A DNA stretch of 64,000 nt, from positions 734,501-798,500 of the forward strand of contig CAJNDS010002623.1 of the NCBI GenBank assembly GCA_905221605.1, read 5' to 3'. The notes beneath the pieces were generated by a model. The model was given only the letters and a program-made list of their open reading frames with translations. It was not told where the DNA came from and ran no database searches. Numbering within the stretch: position 1 is the stretch's first letter; every line of letters begins with the position of its first letter. Position numbers and translations under genes: made by a program. This DNA comes from Symbiodinium natans. Lineage: Eukaryota > Sar > Dinophyceae > Suessiales > Symbiodiniaceae. Below are positions 11,901 through 20,339 of the stretch, one piece after another.

Positions 11901-12991
11901 GGTTGGCCCCTTCAACCCTCTGAAAACATATTCCTAGATATGATCCTCTTGAACCCAAGAAGGGAAAATATGTAATGTCCCAAGGTCCTACCTAAACCCT
12001 AAACCCTACACCTAAACCCTAAACCCTAAACCCTAAACCCTAAACCCTAAACCCTAAACCCTAAACCCTTATAAACCCTAAACCCTAAACCCTAAACCCT
12101 AAACCCTAGTTGGGTTATCCCTTGCAGTTATAGAAGTACCACGAAACCTCCCGAGTAGGCCCGAGAGCCGACTGGCCCTGGCCTCCCAATCCTGAACTTG
12201 AACTTGAACTTAGGGTTTCGGGTTTAGGGTTTAGTGTTTAGGAGGGTTTAGGAGGGTTTAGGAGGGTTTAGGGTCCAGGGTCTAGGGTCTAGGGTCTAGG
12301 GTTTAGGGTTTAGGGTTTAGGGGTTAGGAGGGTTTTGGAGGGTTTAGGAGGGTTTAGGAGGGTTTAGGAGGCTTTAGGAGGGTTTAGGAGGGTTTAGGAG
12401 GGTTTAGGAGGGTTTAGGGTGGTTTAGGGTGGTTTAGGGTTTAGGGTTTAGGGTTTATGGCGGTTTGGGGTTTAGGGTTTAGGGGTGCCAGTGACCAGCG
12501 CAACTCTGCTGCCACCTCCGAGCGAGGCTTTCGGGCTTACGGGTTTAGGGTTTAGGGTTTAGGGTTTAGGGTTTAGGGTTTAGGGTCTAGGGTTTAGGGG
12601 TTAGGGCTTAGGGTTAGAGTGTAGGGGCTTCAGGTGCAGGGTTTCGGGTTTATGGACATTGTGTGGGGTTTAGGCCCCGGTCTGTAACATCTTGGAGCTT
12701 TCTGGTGCATTGTGCCTTTGAGGCGTGTTGGTGACTTTCGAAGCCTTTGTTGGGATTAGGGGTGCAATGATAAAGGCAGCTTCACAATCTACAGAGAGCA
12801 GAAAGTGAATCGGATTTCGAGTAGCTTGTTGAAGGTTCGCATCTAGGGTATGGGGTTTCGTTCTGGTAGTGCGGTCTAGGGTGTCTGTGGCATTTAGCGT
12901 AAAGTCTTTAGGGCTTCGTCCGTACCCAAGAATGCAAACCATTTCTGCCGAGTGTCATGGAGGCCTTCATCGTCCTCATTGGCAACGCCAT
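2783..12991 (-). CDS. Twelve-exon lysine-rich KAM-repeat protein gene with telomere-repeat introns
   Basis: The product is a basic 148-residue protein of unknown function. N-terminal (K)AMK repeats lead into AMKVSVIAK and GKRARAVVFHGDKEK, then GLKKSDLMKNKRGRIVTKK, SYANIKSWTEATQK, ARKELGIKGFCPVGGK and TAQGKALYAKAK. This order matches a lysine-rich family I recall from dinoflagellate transcriptomes (recalled, not searched). Twelve pieces lie in the right order on one strand and join in frame across eleven introns. Donors are GC seven times, GT three times and GA once. All acceptors end in AG, and all but the first are followed by G. Codons split by introns restore the expected residues. Introns of 380 to 1628 nt consist largely of TTTAGGG/CCCTAAA arrays. 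The start is ATG at 12991. The weakest links are exon 1 to exon 2 and the 3' end, where the frame stops inside a C-rich array. Promoter and trans-splice site were not identified. Confidence 0.85.
2841..4468 (-). other. KAM-repeat gene intron 11
   Basis: C-rich array 4250-4378 near the donor, G-rich repeats 2890-2960 and 3160-3185 towards the acceptor, a long unique interior 3190-3870 and a family G repeat 4085-4155. Confidence 0.6.
4250..4378. repeat. C-rich telomere-type array
   Basis: About 18 CCCTAAA units left of exon 11. With the G-rich array 4501-4646 it brackets that exon. Confidence 0.95.
4469..4489 (-). CDS. KAM-repeat gene exon 11 (21 nt)
   Basis: Completes Lys, encodes TAQGKA and gives two bases of Leu. 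Acceptor CGAAG, donor GTCTCC. C-rich array left, G-rich right. Confidence 0.8.
4490..5151 (-). other. KAM-repeat gene intron 10
   Basis: C-rich array 5051-5136 beside the donor and G-rich array 4501-4646 beside the acceptor, unique DNA between. Confidence 0.8.
5152..5198 (-). CDS. KAM-repeat gene exon 10
   Basis: Encodes ARKELGIKGFCPVGG plus two bases of Lys. Acceptor GCGCAG, donor GTGCCC. C-rich array left, G-rich right. Confidence 0.9.
5199..5578 (-). other. KAM-repeat gene intron 9
   Basis: 380 nt. In the sense direction: GCTGG donor, TTTAGGG-type array (complement of 5491-5563), unique middle, CCCTAAA-type array (complement of 5235-5312), GCGCAG. The clearest example of inverted telomere-repeat intron ends. 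Confidence 0.85.
5579..5621 (-). CDS. KAM-repeat gene exon 9
   Basis: Completes Lys, then SYANIKSWTEATQK. Acceptor CTCAG, donor GCTGGA. C-rich array left, G-rich right. Confidence 0.9.
5622..6400 (-). other. KAM-repeat gene intron 8
   Basis: G-rich arrays 5652-5781, 5955-6003 and 6180-6236, C-rich repeats 6333-6371. GA donor, CAG acceptor. Confidence 0.75.
5652..5781. repeat. G-rich telomere-type array
   Basis: About 18 TTTAGGG units followed by a run of TTTGGGG variants, just right of exon 9. Confidence 0.95.
6401..6464 (-). CDS. KAM-repeat gene exon 8
   Basis: Completes Ser, encodes DLMKNKRGRIVTKKGNASGK and gives two bases of the next Lys. Acceptor CCAAG; donor GAGCCT, a GA donor as known in dinoflagellates. 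Confidence 0.85.
6465..7639 (-). other. KAM-repeat gene intron 7
   Basis: C-rich arrays 6491-6533 and 7495-7570, variant G-rich DNA 6600-6790, a family B element interrupted by a telomere-type array (6793-6990) and G-rich array 7141-7195. Confidence 0.7.
6793..6990. mobile_element. Family B foldback element interrupted by a telomere-type array
   Basis: The left arm (TTCATGGCACTTGCAACC…) and internal ATGGTTATACTTGGGTTATA match family B. The right terminal ATGAACCTCCAAGTAG reappears only after a C-rich array (about 6881-6973). Compare 61660-61876, where an array sits in the same arm. Confidence 0.75.
7640..7651 (-). CDS. KAM-repeat gene exon 7 (12-nt micro-exon)
   Basis: GC CTG AAG AAG A: completes Gly, encodes LKK and begins Ser. 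Acceptor CGCAG, donor GTGGCC. Both split codons resolve to family-consistent residues, giving G-LKK-S before DLMKNK. Very short, but the flanking phases require exactly this length modulo 3. Confidence 0.7.
7652..8032 (-). other. KAM-repeat gene intron 6
   Basis: 381 nt with G-rich repeats 7690-7830 near its 3' (sense) side and only degenerate CCCTAAA/CCCTCAA units near the donor. Confidence 0.7.
8033..8087 (-). CDS. KAM-repeat gene exon 6
   Basis: Encodes GKRARAVVFHGDKEKTKT plus the first base of a glycine codon. Acceptor CTGCAG, GC donor. The following 12-nt exon supplies the other two bases of the codon. Confidence 0.85.
8088..8947 (-). other. KAM-repeat gene intron 5
   Basis: G-rich arrays 8117-8235 and 8358-8560 (with a homogeneous GGTTGAG block 8427-8490), a family B foldback element 8712-8842, short C-rich repeats 8852-8873 and a poly-C/poly-A run 8881-8922. 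Confidence 0.75.
8712..8842. mobile_element. Family B foldback (MITE-like) element, uninterrupted
   Basis: The ends are inverted: CACTTGTAACCCAATAA…CTGCACTT on the left pairs with AAGTGCAGTTATGATTGGGT and TACCAAGTAC on the right. The right end reads CCTGAACCTCCAAG. About 130 bp, no coding capacity. Confidence 0.75.
8948..8974 (-). CDS. KAM-repeat gene exon 5
   Basis: Encodes AMKVSVIAK, the link between KAM repeats and the globular part. Acceptor CAGAG, donor GCGGAT, phase 0-0. C-rich array left, G-rich right. Confidence 0.85.
8975..9860 (-). other. KAM-repeat gene intron 4
   Basis: C-rich repeats 9237-9318 and long G-rich arrays 9403-9530 and 9628-9848. Spacer 9319-9402 is open on the plus strand (…SDVLRLFVKNFEDR) and may be an exon of another transcript. 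Confidence 0.7.
9861..9881 (-). CDS. KAM-repeat gene exon 4 (21 nt)
   Basis: Encodes AKAMKKK. Acceptor CCGCAG, donor GCGGGA, phase 0-0. Flank polarity is reversed here (G-rich left, C-rich right). Confidence 0.75.
9882..10712 (-). other. KAM-repeat gene intron 3
   Basis: C-rich repeats 9914-9990, a G-rich tract 10007-10040, G-rich arrays 10150-10232 and 10541-10683, and a unique spacer 10233-10540. Confidence 0.7.
10713..10766 (-). CDS. KAM-repeat gene exon 3
   Basis: Encodes AMKAMKSMKAMKAMKAMK, six xMK triplets, between CTGCAG and a GC donor, phase 0 at both ends. Both flanks are G-rich arrays, an exception to the usual polarity. Confidence 0.85.
10949..11042 (+). repeat. Dispersed repeat family C, copy 1
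   Basis: 94 bp shared with 14724-14817: CCAGTACCTAGGGGAACTGA…GGGGxxTATATTACCCC…CTACTAAG. Possible short non-autonomous element; terminal repeats not evident. Confidence 0.65.
11206..11412 (+). repeat. GGACC / GGAAAACC microsatellite
   Basis: GGACCAGA-type units pass into about 11 copies of the 8-mer GGAAAACC, then back to GGACCGGA. The long open frames through it on both strands are repeat artefacts. A related GGACCAGA block lies at 42073-42252. Confidence 0.9.
11762..11779 (-). CDS. KAM-repeat gene exon 2
   Basis: Encodes SMKSMK and continues the three-residue xMK rhythm into exon 3. Acceptor AAG before TCG, GC donor. An AG four bases upstream would add a G and AAG but break the phase with exon 1. 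The spacer is flanked by a C-rich array on the left and a G-rich array on the right. Confidence 0.6.
11780..12964 (-). other. KAM-repeat gene intron 1
   Basis: Holds a C-rich array 12001-12108, G-rich arrays 12230-12480 (many with a GGAGGGTTTA 10-mer) and 12541-12600, family F copy 2 (11898-11993) and unique DNA 12610-12960. Confidence 0.6.
11898..11993 (+). repeat. Dispersed repeat family F, copy 2
   Basis: Same family as 469-558 (see there). Confidence 0.6.
12965..12991 (-). CDS. KAM-repeat gene exon 1 (start codon)
   Basis: Encodes MALPMRTMK and ends at ATGAAG before a GC donor. No AG lies just upstream in the minus sense, so this is read as the first coding exon. Phase 0 out. Confidence 0.65.
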
Positions 12992-14089
12992 TGCGAAGAG
13001 AGCAAGGTCAACGCGAGGGCGAGCACTGTGGTCGTCGTTCAACTGATGGCGCGCTTTGGCGCAGGAGCCAAACAAGCAGCCGCGGTCATGTTGCCAAGAG
13101 CGGAAGGTCTTTCAGAAGAGAAGTGTGGTGGATTGAGGGTTGCAGGGGTTTAGGGGTTCAGGGCTTTAGGGGCTACGGCTTTCGGGGTTTCAGGGCTTTG
13201 GGGGATTCAGGGTTTCAGAAATTTGGGTTCAGGGCTTTAGATAGTAGGATTCTTGCGCTTTGGGGTATGCAAGGGTATATCTGGGTATATTCGGGTATAC
13301 TATAGGGTACATCAGGGTACATATTAGGTTACAAAGCCGCTTGGTTCGGGACTCTTTCTTTCTGGCTCCTGTACAGATGCGCCCGCCTCCGCTTTAAGCG
13401 GAACAAAGGCGCAAGACGTCGGTCAAGACGAGGGCCCTCGGGGCCCCCCTGCTAGTCCCTGCCTTCTACTGGGTGGCTTGTTCATGTCCTTTTGCTGATG
13501 TTCACAAAGCCCTCCTGCACCCTGAACCCTGAACACACTTTTGCCCATTTTTTAGCTGCGGGATCTTGAAATTCCTGAGCCGAGCAACGAAAAATTCGAC
13601 AAACCAAAAGACGAAACATTCAATGCCTGCCTGACCTGTGACATGAGCCTGCTGGGCTCCCATGGGTTTAGGGCTTAGGGTTTAGGGTTCCTATGGTTCA
13701 GGGTTCAGGGTTCAGGGTTTAGGGTTTAGGGTTTAGGGTTAGGGTAGGGTCCCTATGGTTCAGGGTTCAAGGTTTAGGGTTTAAGTAGGGTTCAGGATTT
13801 CTGGAGTTTCGGGGATGGTCGCTTCAGCTCCTGGGGTTTGGAGCTTCGTGTTACTTAATTTCCAACTATAACTGGGTTTAGGGTTTAGGATTTAGGGGCT
13901 AGGGTCTAGGGTTATTTAGGGTTTAGGGTTTAGGGTTTAGGGTTTAGGGTTTGGGGTTTAGGGTTTAATTACTGTATTTGAAGTGGGGTTTATATTTCTT
14001 GTAGCCCCAAAAGGACACCCCGTATATACACTCACCAATATTAGAAAGGAACCTTAAATACACTCACCAATAAAAGAAATATAAACCCT

Positions 14090-14200
14090 ACTCATTTGGA
14101 ACCCACTTATGAGCCCCTTAGTTCCCCTAATGTGGTTGTAAGTGGGTTATAAGTGTTGGCAACTACTATTTGGTTGGTAAGTACCGTGAACCTCCAAGTG
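14090..14200. mobile_element. Family B foldback element, left end lost
   Basis: Internal GTGGTTGTAAGTGGGTTATAA and right end GTACCGTGAACCTCCAAGTG match the other copies. The left inverted terminus is not recognisable. Confidence 0.6.
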
Positions 14201-14207
14201 AGGTTTC

Positions 14208-14312
14208 TAGACCCAAGAGTAGCCTAGGTATAACAAGGGTGCCCATTTTGTTTTAAAGGGGTTACCTAAACCGTAACAAAGGGAATTAGGGCCTACTCCG
14301 GGTCCTAGTAAC
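14208..14312 (+). repeat. Dispersed repeat family G
   Basis: AGACCCAAGAGTAGCCTAGG…GGGCCTACTCCGGGTCCTAG, shared with 43797-43901 (almost the same 3' end) and 4085-4155 (partial). Confidence 0.6.
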
Positions 14313-14340
14313 CCTAAACCCTAAACCCTAAAGCCCAAAG

Positions 14341-14412
14341 GAGGTTGAAGCTTTCAGCGCCGTCTCAGTCGTCCTGGCCGCGGGTGTCCAAGAGAGCGAC
14401 GCTGCCAAATAG
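14341..14412 (+). CDS. Candidate 3'-terminal exon, unrecognised
   Basis: After CAAAG the frame reads EVEAFSAVSVVLAAGVQESD then AAK and TAG. Codon choice is GC-rich at third positions. C-rich repeats lie to the left and G-rich repeats to the right, the arrangement seen around exons. The TAG abuts a G-rich array, so it could also be repeat-derived. Confidence 0.4.
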   Translation, partial: EVEAFSAVSVVLAAGVQESDAAK

Positions 14413-14723
14413 GGTTTAAGGTTTAGGGTTTAGGGTTTAGGGGTTTAAGGGTTTAGGGGTTTAGGGGCTTTAGGGTTTAGAGTTTAGGGTTTAGGGTTAG
14501 GGTTTAGGGTTCAGGGTTTAGGGTTTAGGGTGTGGTTCAGGGAACAAAAAAAACTCCAACCCAAAAGGCCCTGAACCCTAAGCCCTAAACCTGAACACGC
14601 GCTCTTGCGACTTGGAGGTAATCCCGAGTGCAAGAGGACGTCTTTCAGGAACCGCCACCTGCTGAACTCCACTAAACCCCGACCCTTGGACCCCCAAACT
14701 TTCCCGAACCCCCTCCTAGCTGT

Positions 14724-14817
14724 CCAGTACCTAGGGGAACTGAAGGTTAACCTTTGGAAACATAAGGGGATTATATTACCCCCAAAACGTTTAAAGGTTA
14801 CCTACTCCACTACTAAG
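14724..14817 (+). repeat. Dispersed repeat family C, copy 2
   Basis: Matches 10949-11042 along its length with scattered substitutions and small indels. Confidence 0.65.
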
Positions 14818-15069
14818 CCCTAACCTCCGAAACCCGCATGATCCCTAAACCCTAAACCCTAAACCCGAAACCCTAAACCCAACTTAAGGAGAGACCTTAC
14901 ATGTTGAGCTCCCAAAAACAACGGCCCCTTTTTGGGTCCCCTAAATGTTCTGGGCCGCCTGTAGCATAAGGACACCAAAAGGGTTTTAGGGTTTAGGGTA
15001 TAGGGTTTAGAGTATAAATTTAGGATATGGGTTTCGGGTTTAGGGTGTAGGGTTTAGAGGTTATAGGGT

Positions 15070-15360
15070 TTAGGGTATAGGGTGTAAGAGTGAACCCTCG
15101 GGTTGATTACAGCTTTCTGAGGCAGGGTCCACGACCGGTTCATCCTCATCCATGAACTTCCTGGCTCGCGTCCAAAAAAGCACTTCGTCTCGATGGTGAG
15201 ATACAGTTTCAGAGAGAAGAGAGAGAAAGGCAGAGTTAGTCGTTGGGGGTACGTAGTGCGAGAGTGAGTGACCCAAGGCAGGCGGACAGACGCGACGGAC
15301 AAAGGCAGATTGTTGCAGGCTGACGCTGGTAGATGAACGGCCAGCAGGACCTTCAGACAT
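15070..15360 (-). CDS. Candidate first exon, unrecognised protein
   Basis: Starts at a true ATG (15360): MSEGPAGRSSTSVSLQQSAF, and later ETVSHHRDEVLFWTRARKFM then DEDEPVVDPASES. The acidic/basic mixed composition without repeat-derived peptides supports coding. The last codons approach telomere-type DNA, so the exon probably ends at a donor near 15105. No family recognised; the downstream exon is unknown. Confidence 0.4.
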   Translation of the reverse strand: MSEGPAGRSSTSVSLQQSAFVRRVCPPALGHSLSHYVPPTTNSAFLSLLSETVSHHRDEVLFWTRARKFMDEDEPVVDPASESCNQPEGSLLHPIP

Positions 15361-17300
15361 AGATACGTCGGGCCAAGTTGAGCTTGCAGGACTGGGAAAG
15401 AATCCGCCGAATCCTAAGCCCTGAGCAGAGCACCCTGAACATGAATTCTCAGACCTAAACCCTAAAACCCCTAAATCCCCAAAATCCCTAAAACCCTTAA
15501 ACCTCCAAAATCCCTAAAATCCCTAAAATCCCCAAAATCCTCTAAATCCCTAAAACCCTTAAACCTCCAAAATCCCTTGCATCCCTAAAATCCCCAAAGT
15601 CCCTCAAATCCCTAAACCATCTCTGGCCCATCCCGAGGCCCAGGCTGACTCCGTCGCCCCACGAGCAGTGCATCCTTGAGCTCCTTTGAAGGGTAGGGGG
15701 GGTTTAGGGTTTAGGGTTTAGGGCTTAGGGCTTGGGGTTTAGGGTTTAGGGTTTAGGGTTCAGGGTTTAGGGTTTAGGGTTTAGGGGCCTAGGGTTTAGG
15801 GGCTTAGGGTTTAGGGGGTTTAGGGTCTAGGGGGGTTTGGGGGTGTAGGGGTTTAGGGGTTTAGGGATAACTTAGGGGATTTAGGGCTTATAGAGGTTTA
15901 GTTTAGGGATGTGGCAGCTACAGGCAAGTCCACAGGGGGGTGAAAAGAGCCGGGCCATGCACTCGCGTCAGTTTGCAAAGCAATCCAAGCGCTTTTTCTA
16001 TTGGAGTTTAAGGTCTCCATAACCCTGAAACCCTAAAACCCTAAAGCCCTAAAACCCTAAAACCCCAAAGCCCTAAAGCCCTAAAGCCCTAAAACCCTAA
16101 AACCCTAAAGCCCTAAAACCCTAAAACCCTAAAACCCTAAAACCCTAAAACCCTAAAACCCTAAAACCCTCCCAAAAAGAATGCTCCTCCTAGCTGTGGG
16201 GTCGGAGCGTACCTAGGGTTCAGGGGAGGTGGCCTAATCCTTGAGCTTCAGGCTTAGGTTCATCTGTGGCAGGGGTTCTTCTTACTGTCAGGACTGTTTA
16301 TGTAGCCCTGGCGGCAAAATTCTGAGTCCGGGGTTATCCTAATGAAGGTTTAGGTTTGCGTCCCTAAACCCTACACGCTAAACCCGAAACCCTGAACCCT
16401 AAACCCTAAACCCTGAACCCTGAGCTGTGCCAAGTGAGGCTTTGGGATGTCGCCACTGAAATGCCATGCACCGACTATGTGGGGGTTTACGAAAATGAGG
16501 GATCCCAACATATATATAGACCCCCAAATAGTATAGGGTTTAGGGTTTAGGGTTTTAGGGCGTTAGGGTTTTAGGGCTTTAGGGTTTTTGGGGTTTTAGG
16601 ATTTAGGATTTAGGGTTTAGGGTCTAGGGATAAGGACCCCAGTAAGGTACCCCTAGTGTCACATAATGTCGGAAAACCCCCATGTAGGTGGAGAGCTGAG
16701 GTTCAGAGCTTGGTGCCTATGTATGGAGTTAAGTCTCTAGAGGTTTTAGGACTTTGATTCCTCCTAAACCCTAAACCCTAAACCCTGAACCCTAAACTCC
16801 CTAAACCCTGAACCCTGAGCCCGAAACTCCCTAAACCCTGAACCCTGAACTCCCCTAAATCCTGAACCCTAAACCCCCTAAACTCCCTAAACCCCAAACC
16901 CAAACCCTGAACCCTTGACCCAAAACCCTAAACCCGAAACCCGAAAGGGGTTCGGAGTCCAGTTCTTGAAGACCCTAAACCCTAAACCCTAAACCCTAAA
17001 CCCTAAAACCCTAAACCCTAAACCCTAAACCCTAAACCCTAAACCCTAAACTTGAAAGGGGTTCGGAGTCCAGCTCTTGAAGCCGAGCAGTCCTCGTCCC
17101 CGAGCTTGTTCATCTTGTGATGCTGTCGCATGTCTTGGCCTTGGACTCCACGCATTGGGGTTTGGGGTTTAGGGTTTGGGTTTTGGGTTTTGGGTTTTGG
17201 GTTTTGGGTTTGGGGTTTAGGGTTTAGGGGTTTAGAACTTAGGGGCTCAACCCTAAACCCTAGGGTTAAGGGTTGAAGGCCAGAGCAGCCCCTAAACCCC
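15361..17300. other. Stretch with few candidate exons
   Basis: C-rich variant arrays 15460-15620, 16021-16170 (CCCTAAAA 8-mer) and 16978-17050, G-rich arrays 15700-15860. Spacer 15640-15690 reads KELKDALLVGRR on the minus strand and spacer 17076-17140 reads KMNKLGDEDCSASR on the minus strand; both are possible exons but too short to defend alone. Confidence 0.4.
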
Positions 17301-17307
17301 TGAGGCG

Positions 17308-17355
17308 AGCGCAGACGAGCGCGTACTCAGGAAGCCACTCTGCCTCACGTCGTGA
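17308..17355 (-). CDS. Candidate exon, unrecognised
   Basis: Reads EAEWLPEYALVCARLR on the minus strand between telomere-type blocks. Protein-like codon use; no partner identified. Confidence 0.3.
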
Positions 17356-18241
17356 AGGCCTAGACTTACTACAGGTTTTAGGGTTTGGTTTTCGGGTTTA
17401 GGGCTTAAGGTTTATGGGGTTTAAGGTTTAGGGTTTAGGGTTTAAGGTTTAGGCTTTAAGGTGTAGGTTAGGGTTTAGGGTTTAAGGTTTAGGGTTCAAG
17501 GTTCATGGTTTAGGGTTTAAGGCTTAGGGTTGAGGGCGTAGCTAGGGAGAGCGAGGGGTTGATGTAGTTATAGGCTTGAAGGAGCCTCAGAACTATGATC
17601 CCTTTTTCTTGCAATGTGGTGAGCTCTCCAACCTGTGGTCTCTTTTGGGTGCCCTAAAGGGCAGGGGCCGCCTTGCAATGAGGACCCCAAAAGAGACATT
17701 GTAGAGAATCCGTCATATGAGCTACCGGACTCCCCAGTCTACCCGAAATGGTCCCCCATCTCGCTTGACGCTTAGGGTGCAGGGTTTGTGCTTGGGGCGG
17801 GTGTAGCAACTGCCCACCAGCATGCCCTTTACTGTGGGTCGTCAGGCTATAATGCCCTAAACCCTAAACCTCAACCCCAAACCCTAAACCCGAATCCCTA
17901 AACCCTAGATCCTCTTTGTCTCCAGGTCGGGTTTAGTGTTTGCGGCTCTTGACGATATCGTTGAAAGCGGCTCTGAAACAAGGCTGCGCACGGCAAGCAC
18001 GACCAGGAAGTGAAACGGACGCACGCCTCGCCTGGTCTCGCGGCACATGATGCACTTCGACCACCAAACCCAAATCCTAAACCAAGACAACCGGAGGCCA
18101 AGCCCGAAGCCAAGAAACCTTGAGGAGGCTACGTTCGCACGGAGACTTTAGGAACTTTAGGGTCTTCAAGGCTTTGGGAACCCTCACAAAACCCCTGGCG
18201 GCCCCTGAATTCATCCGAAATCCCACCACTGGACATGGGGG

Positions 18242-18277
18242 CCTCGAAGGTCTCGATGGACCAGTCGTCATCTGGGG
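18242..18277 (-). CDS. Candidate exon, unrecognised
   Basis: Reads PDDDWSIETFE then a GC dinucleotide that could be a donor. The sequence to the left continues open with a less protein-like composition. Confidence 0.3.
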
Positions 18278-18878
18278 GTTTTAGGTGGTTCGCGGTTCGC
18301 GTTTGGGGGTTTAGGGTTCAGGATTTAGGGTTGAGGGTTCAGGGTTTGAAGGTGTTTGGGCTCGAGGATAAGAATTCGAGGGTCTTAGGGGTTGGTCGTG
18401 CTTTGCTTGCAGACTTCTATGGTGTTTTGCGATAGAGCTCTATAGGGCTTTCATATGAGGCTGTCCAGCACAGCCCCGGAAAAAAAAAAAAAAGATGTTG
18501 CTACAGGAGCTACTGTTCCCTGACAAAGTCTTCCTGTAAAATATTCTAAACCTGATGAACCCTTGTAAAGCCTCACAAGCCCACTGGGGTTCAGGTTTAG
18601 GTTTTCTTACGCGTCCAAGACGTATAGGGGGTGGGGGGTTGCAGGTATATCGGAAGAGCAACAACACCAACGAGTTTCCATCCTCGTCCTCAGCCTGTAC
18701 TGCAAAGAGCTTTGCCCTAGAACCTAAATGCCCTAGAACCTAAACGCTCAAAACGCACCTTGACACCCCAAAGCCCTTCAAACCTTAAACCCTAAACCCG
18801 AAACCCTAAAAACTAAACCCTAAACCCTAAACCCCCCAAACCGCTGTAAGCCGAAACCTTCACAAGCCCCTCGCGGAG

Positions 18879-18958
18879 CCTGTGACGCCATCAAGGAACT
18901 CTTCCCTCCAGACATACAGCGTCACCTGCTCGAGAGCATGGGGTTGCGAGAGAAGCGC
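18879..18958 (+). CDS. Candidate exon, unrecognised
   Basis: After GCGGAG the frame reads CDAIKELFPPDIQRHLLESM then GLREKR and meets a GT (18959) just before a long G-rich array. C-rich-type DNA lies to the left. It looks like an amphipathic helical segment; no family assigned. Confidence 0.5.
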
Positions 18959-18959
18959 G

Positions 18960-19165
18960 TAGGGTTTAGGGTTTAGGGTTTAGGGTTTAGGGTTTAGGGT
19001 TTAGGGTTTAGGGTTTAGGGTTTAGGGTTTAGGGTTTAGGGTTTAGGGTTTAGGGTTTAGGGGTTAGGGTTTCGGGGTTAGGGTTTAGGGTTTAGGGTTT
19101 AGGGTTTAGGGTTTAGGGTTTAGGGTTTAGGGTTTAGGGTTTAGGGTTTAGGGTTTAGGGCTAGG
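18960..19165. repeat. Long G-rich telomere-type array
   Basis: About 28 TTTAGGG units with two variant units, following the candidate exon 18879-18958. Confidence 0.97.
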
Positions 19166-19248
19166 GTTGAGGGTTTAGGGCTGTTTGGGGGAGAGCTTTG
19201 GGGTTCGGAGTCTTGGGCTTGGCACCCTAGAACCCGAATCCCCCTTGC

Positions 19249-19259
19249 TTTGGCTCAAG
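19249..19259 (+). other. Spliced-leader-like 11-mer
   Basis: TTTGGCTCAAG equals the last 11 bases of the dinoflagellate spliced leader as I recall it. It could be a relic of a retroposed trans-spliced mRNA, but 11 bases can occur by chance and no retrogene follows. Confidence 0.25.
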
Positions 19260-19929
19260 CTCGGAGAGTTTGAGGGTTTAGGGTTTAGGGTTTAGGGTTT
19301 AAGGTTTAGGGTTCAGGGTTTAGGGCAAGCTTAGGGTTCATGTGATTAGGATCCTTGGGGGTTCAAGGGGGGGTGTGGAACCTAAGGTTCCCTAATTCTC
19401 CCCACTGCCCCCTAAGGCCCCCTAAGGTTTCCTAGGTCCCTACCCCCCATTAACCCTCCTCCCCCTCAAGGACCCTAAACCCTAAACCCTAAACCCTAAT
19501 GTGGGACTTCATGGGGCTTGGGGTTCAGGGCTTCAGGGTTGAGGCGGGTTTGCGCAGCCGGTGGCCATAAAGCTAAAGCTTGAGGTTGAACCCGAGAGCC
19601 AAGGAGTCCCTTGTTGGATGCCACTGTAAATTGGCTTAGGGTTTAGGGTTTAGGGTTTAGGGTTTAGGGTAAAGGGTTTAGGGTTTAGGGTTTAGGGTTT
19701 AGGGTTCCGGGTTTAGGGTTCTAGGGCTCTACAGTAGGGTTTTAGGGTTTAGGGTTTACGTGTAACTTACAGCCATCAGATGACTTCACAAGAAACAGCG
19801 AAACATACCCCAAAAGCTCGGGAAATGCATGAGATGACCATTCGAAACAAAAAACTCAAACAACTACATCACACAACAGTTTGAAGCGCATTGCTCTACT
19901 TCACATTGTTTACCTCGCTAGAACGGTAG

Positions 19930-20339
19930 CCGTGCCCTCAATTCAATCTTGGCGATGTCATACTGAAACGCATTGCATATCTCGCCGTAGCCCTCCAACG
20001 CAAAAGACTTTGCCCACATCTCCATGAGCATACCAACTCACGCAAACATTTCGAACTCGGACACTGCAATGTAAGCACTCTCATAGACACGGTCTTCGCT
20101 GCAAGGCTTTTTAGCCTTCTTGTCAAGGACCTTGCAAAGGCTGAAAGCTGACAGTCTGACAAACCCTGGAGTAATTCAAAGAAGTATTGGTCTTCATCTG
20201 CTTCAAGCCTTGATCTCATCTCCGCCATCTTTACTTGATGGAGAAATAACAGGCAGTCACAAGTGGCCCGCGTGAGGTCGGCAACCCACAAGATAGCTAA
20301 AACATCACGCCGCAAGTTCGCGCCCCAAGCACTACTCAA
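19930..20339 (-). pseudogene. Frameshifted, intronless coding remnant
   Basis: One of the few repeat-free stretches. In the minus sense one frame reads KMAEMRSRLEADEDQYFFEL then LQG. The coding signal then moves to another frame at about 20160: FVRLSAFSLCKVLDKKAKK, then PCSEDRVYESAYIAVSEFEM. An in-frame TGA lies at 20038-20040, followed by MLMEMWAKSFALEGYGEICN, AFQYDIAKIELRARLPF and TAG. One frameshift plus one stop over about 400 bp, without introns in a region where genes are heavily split, suggests a retroposed pseudogene. Product unrecognised. Introns hidden at the two breaks are an alternative. Confidence 0.45.

Larger units (their letters stand above)
12992..14340. other. Region upstream of the KAM-repeat gene
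   Basis: About 500 bp of mostly unique DNA (12992-13630) directly upstream of the ATG, which must contain the promoter and trans-splice acceptor, not recognised. Then G-rich arrays at 13670-13790, 13875-13970 and family B/G copies (14090-14312). Confidence 0.5.
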
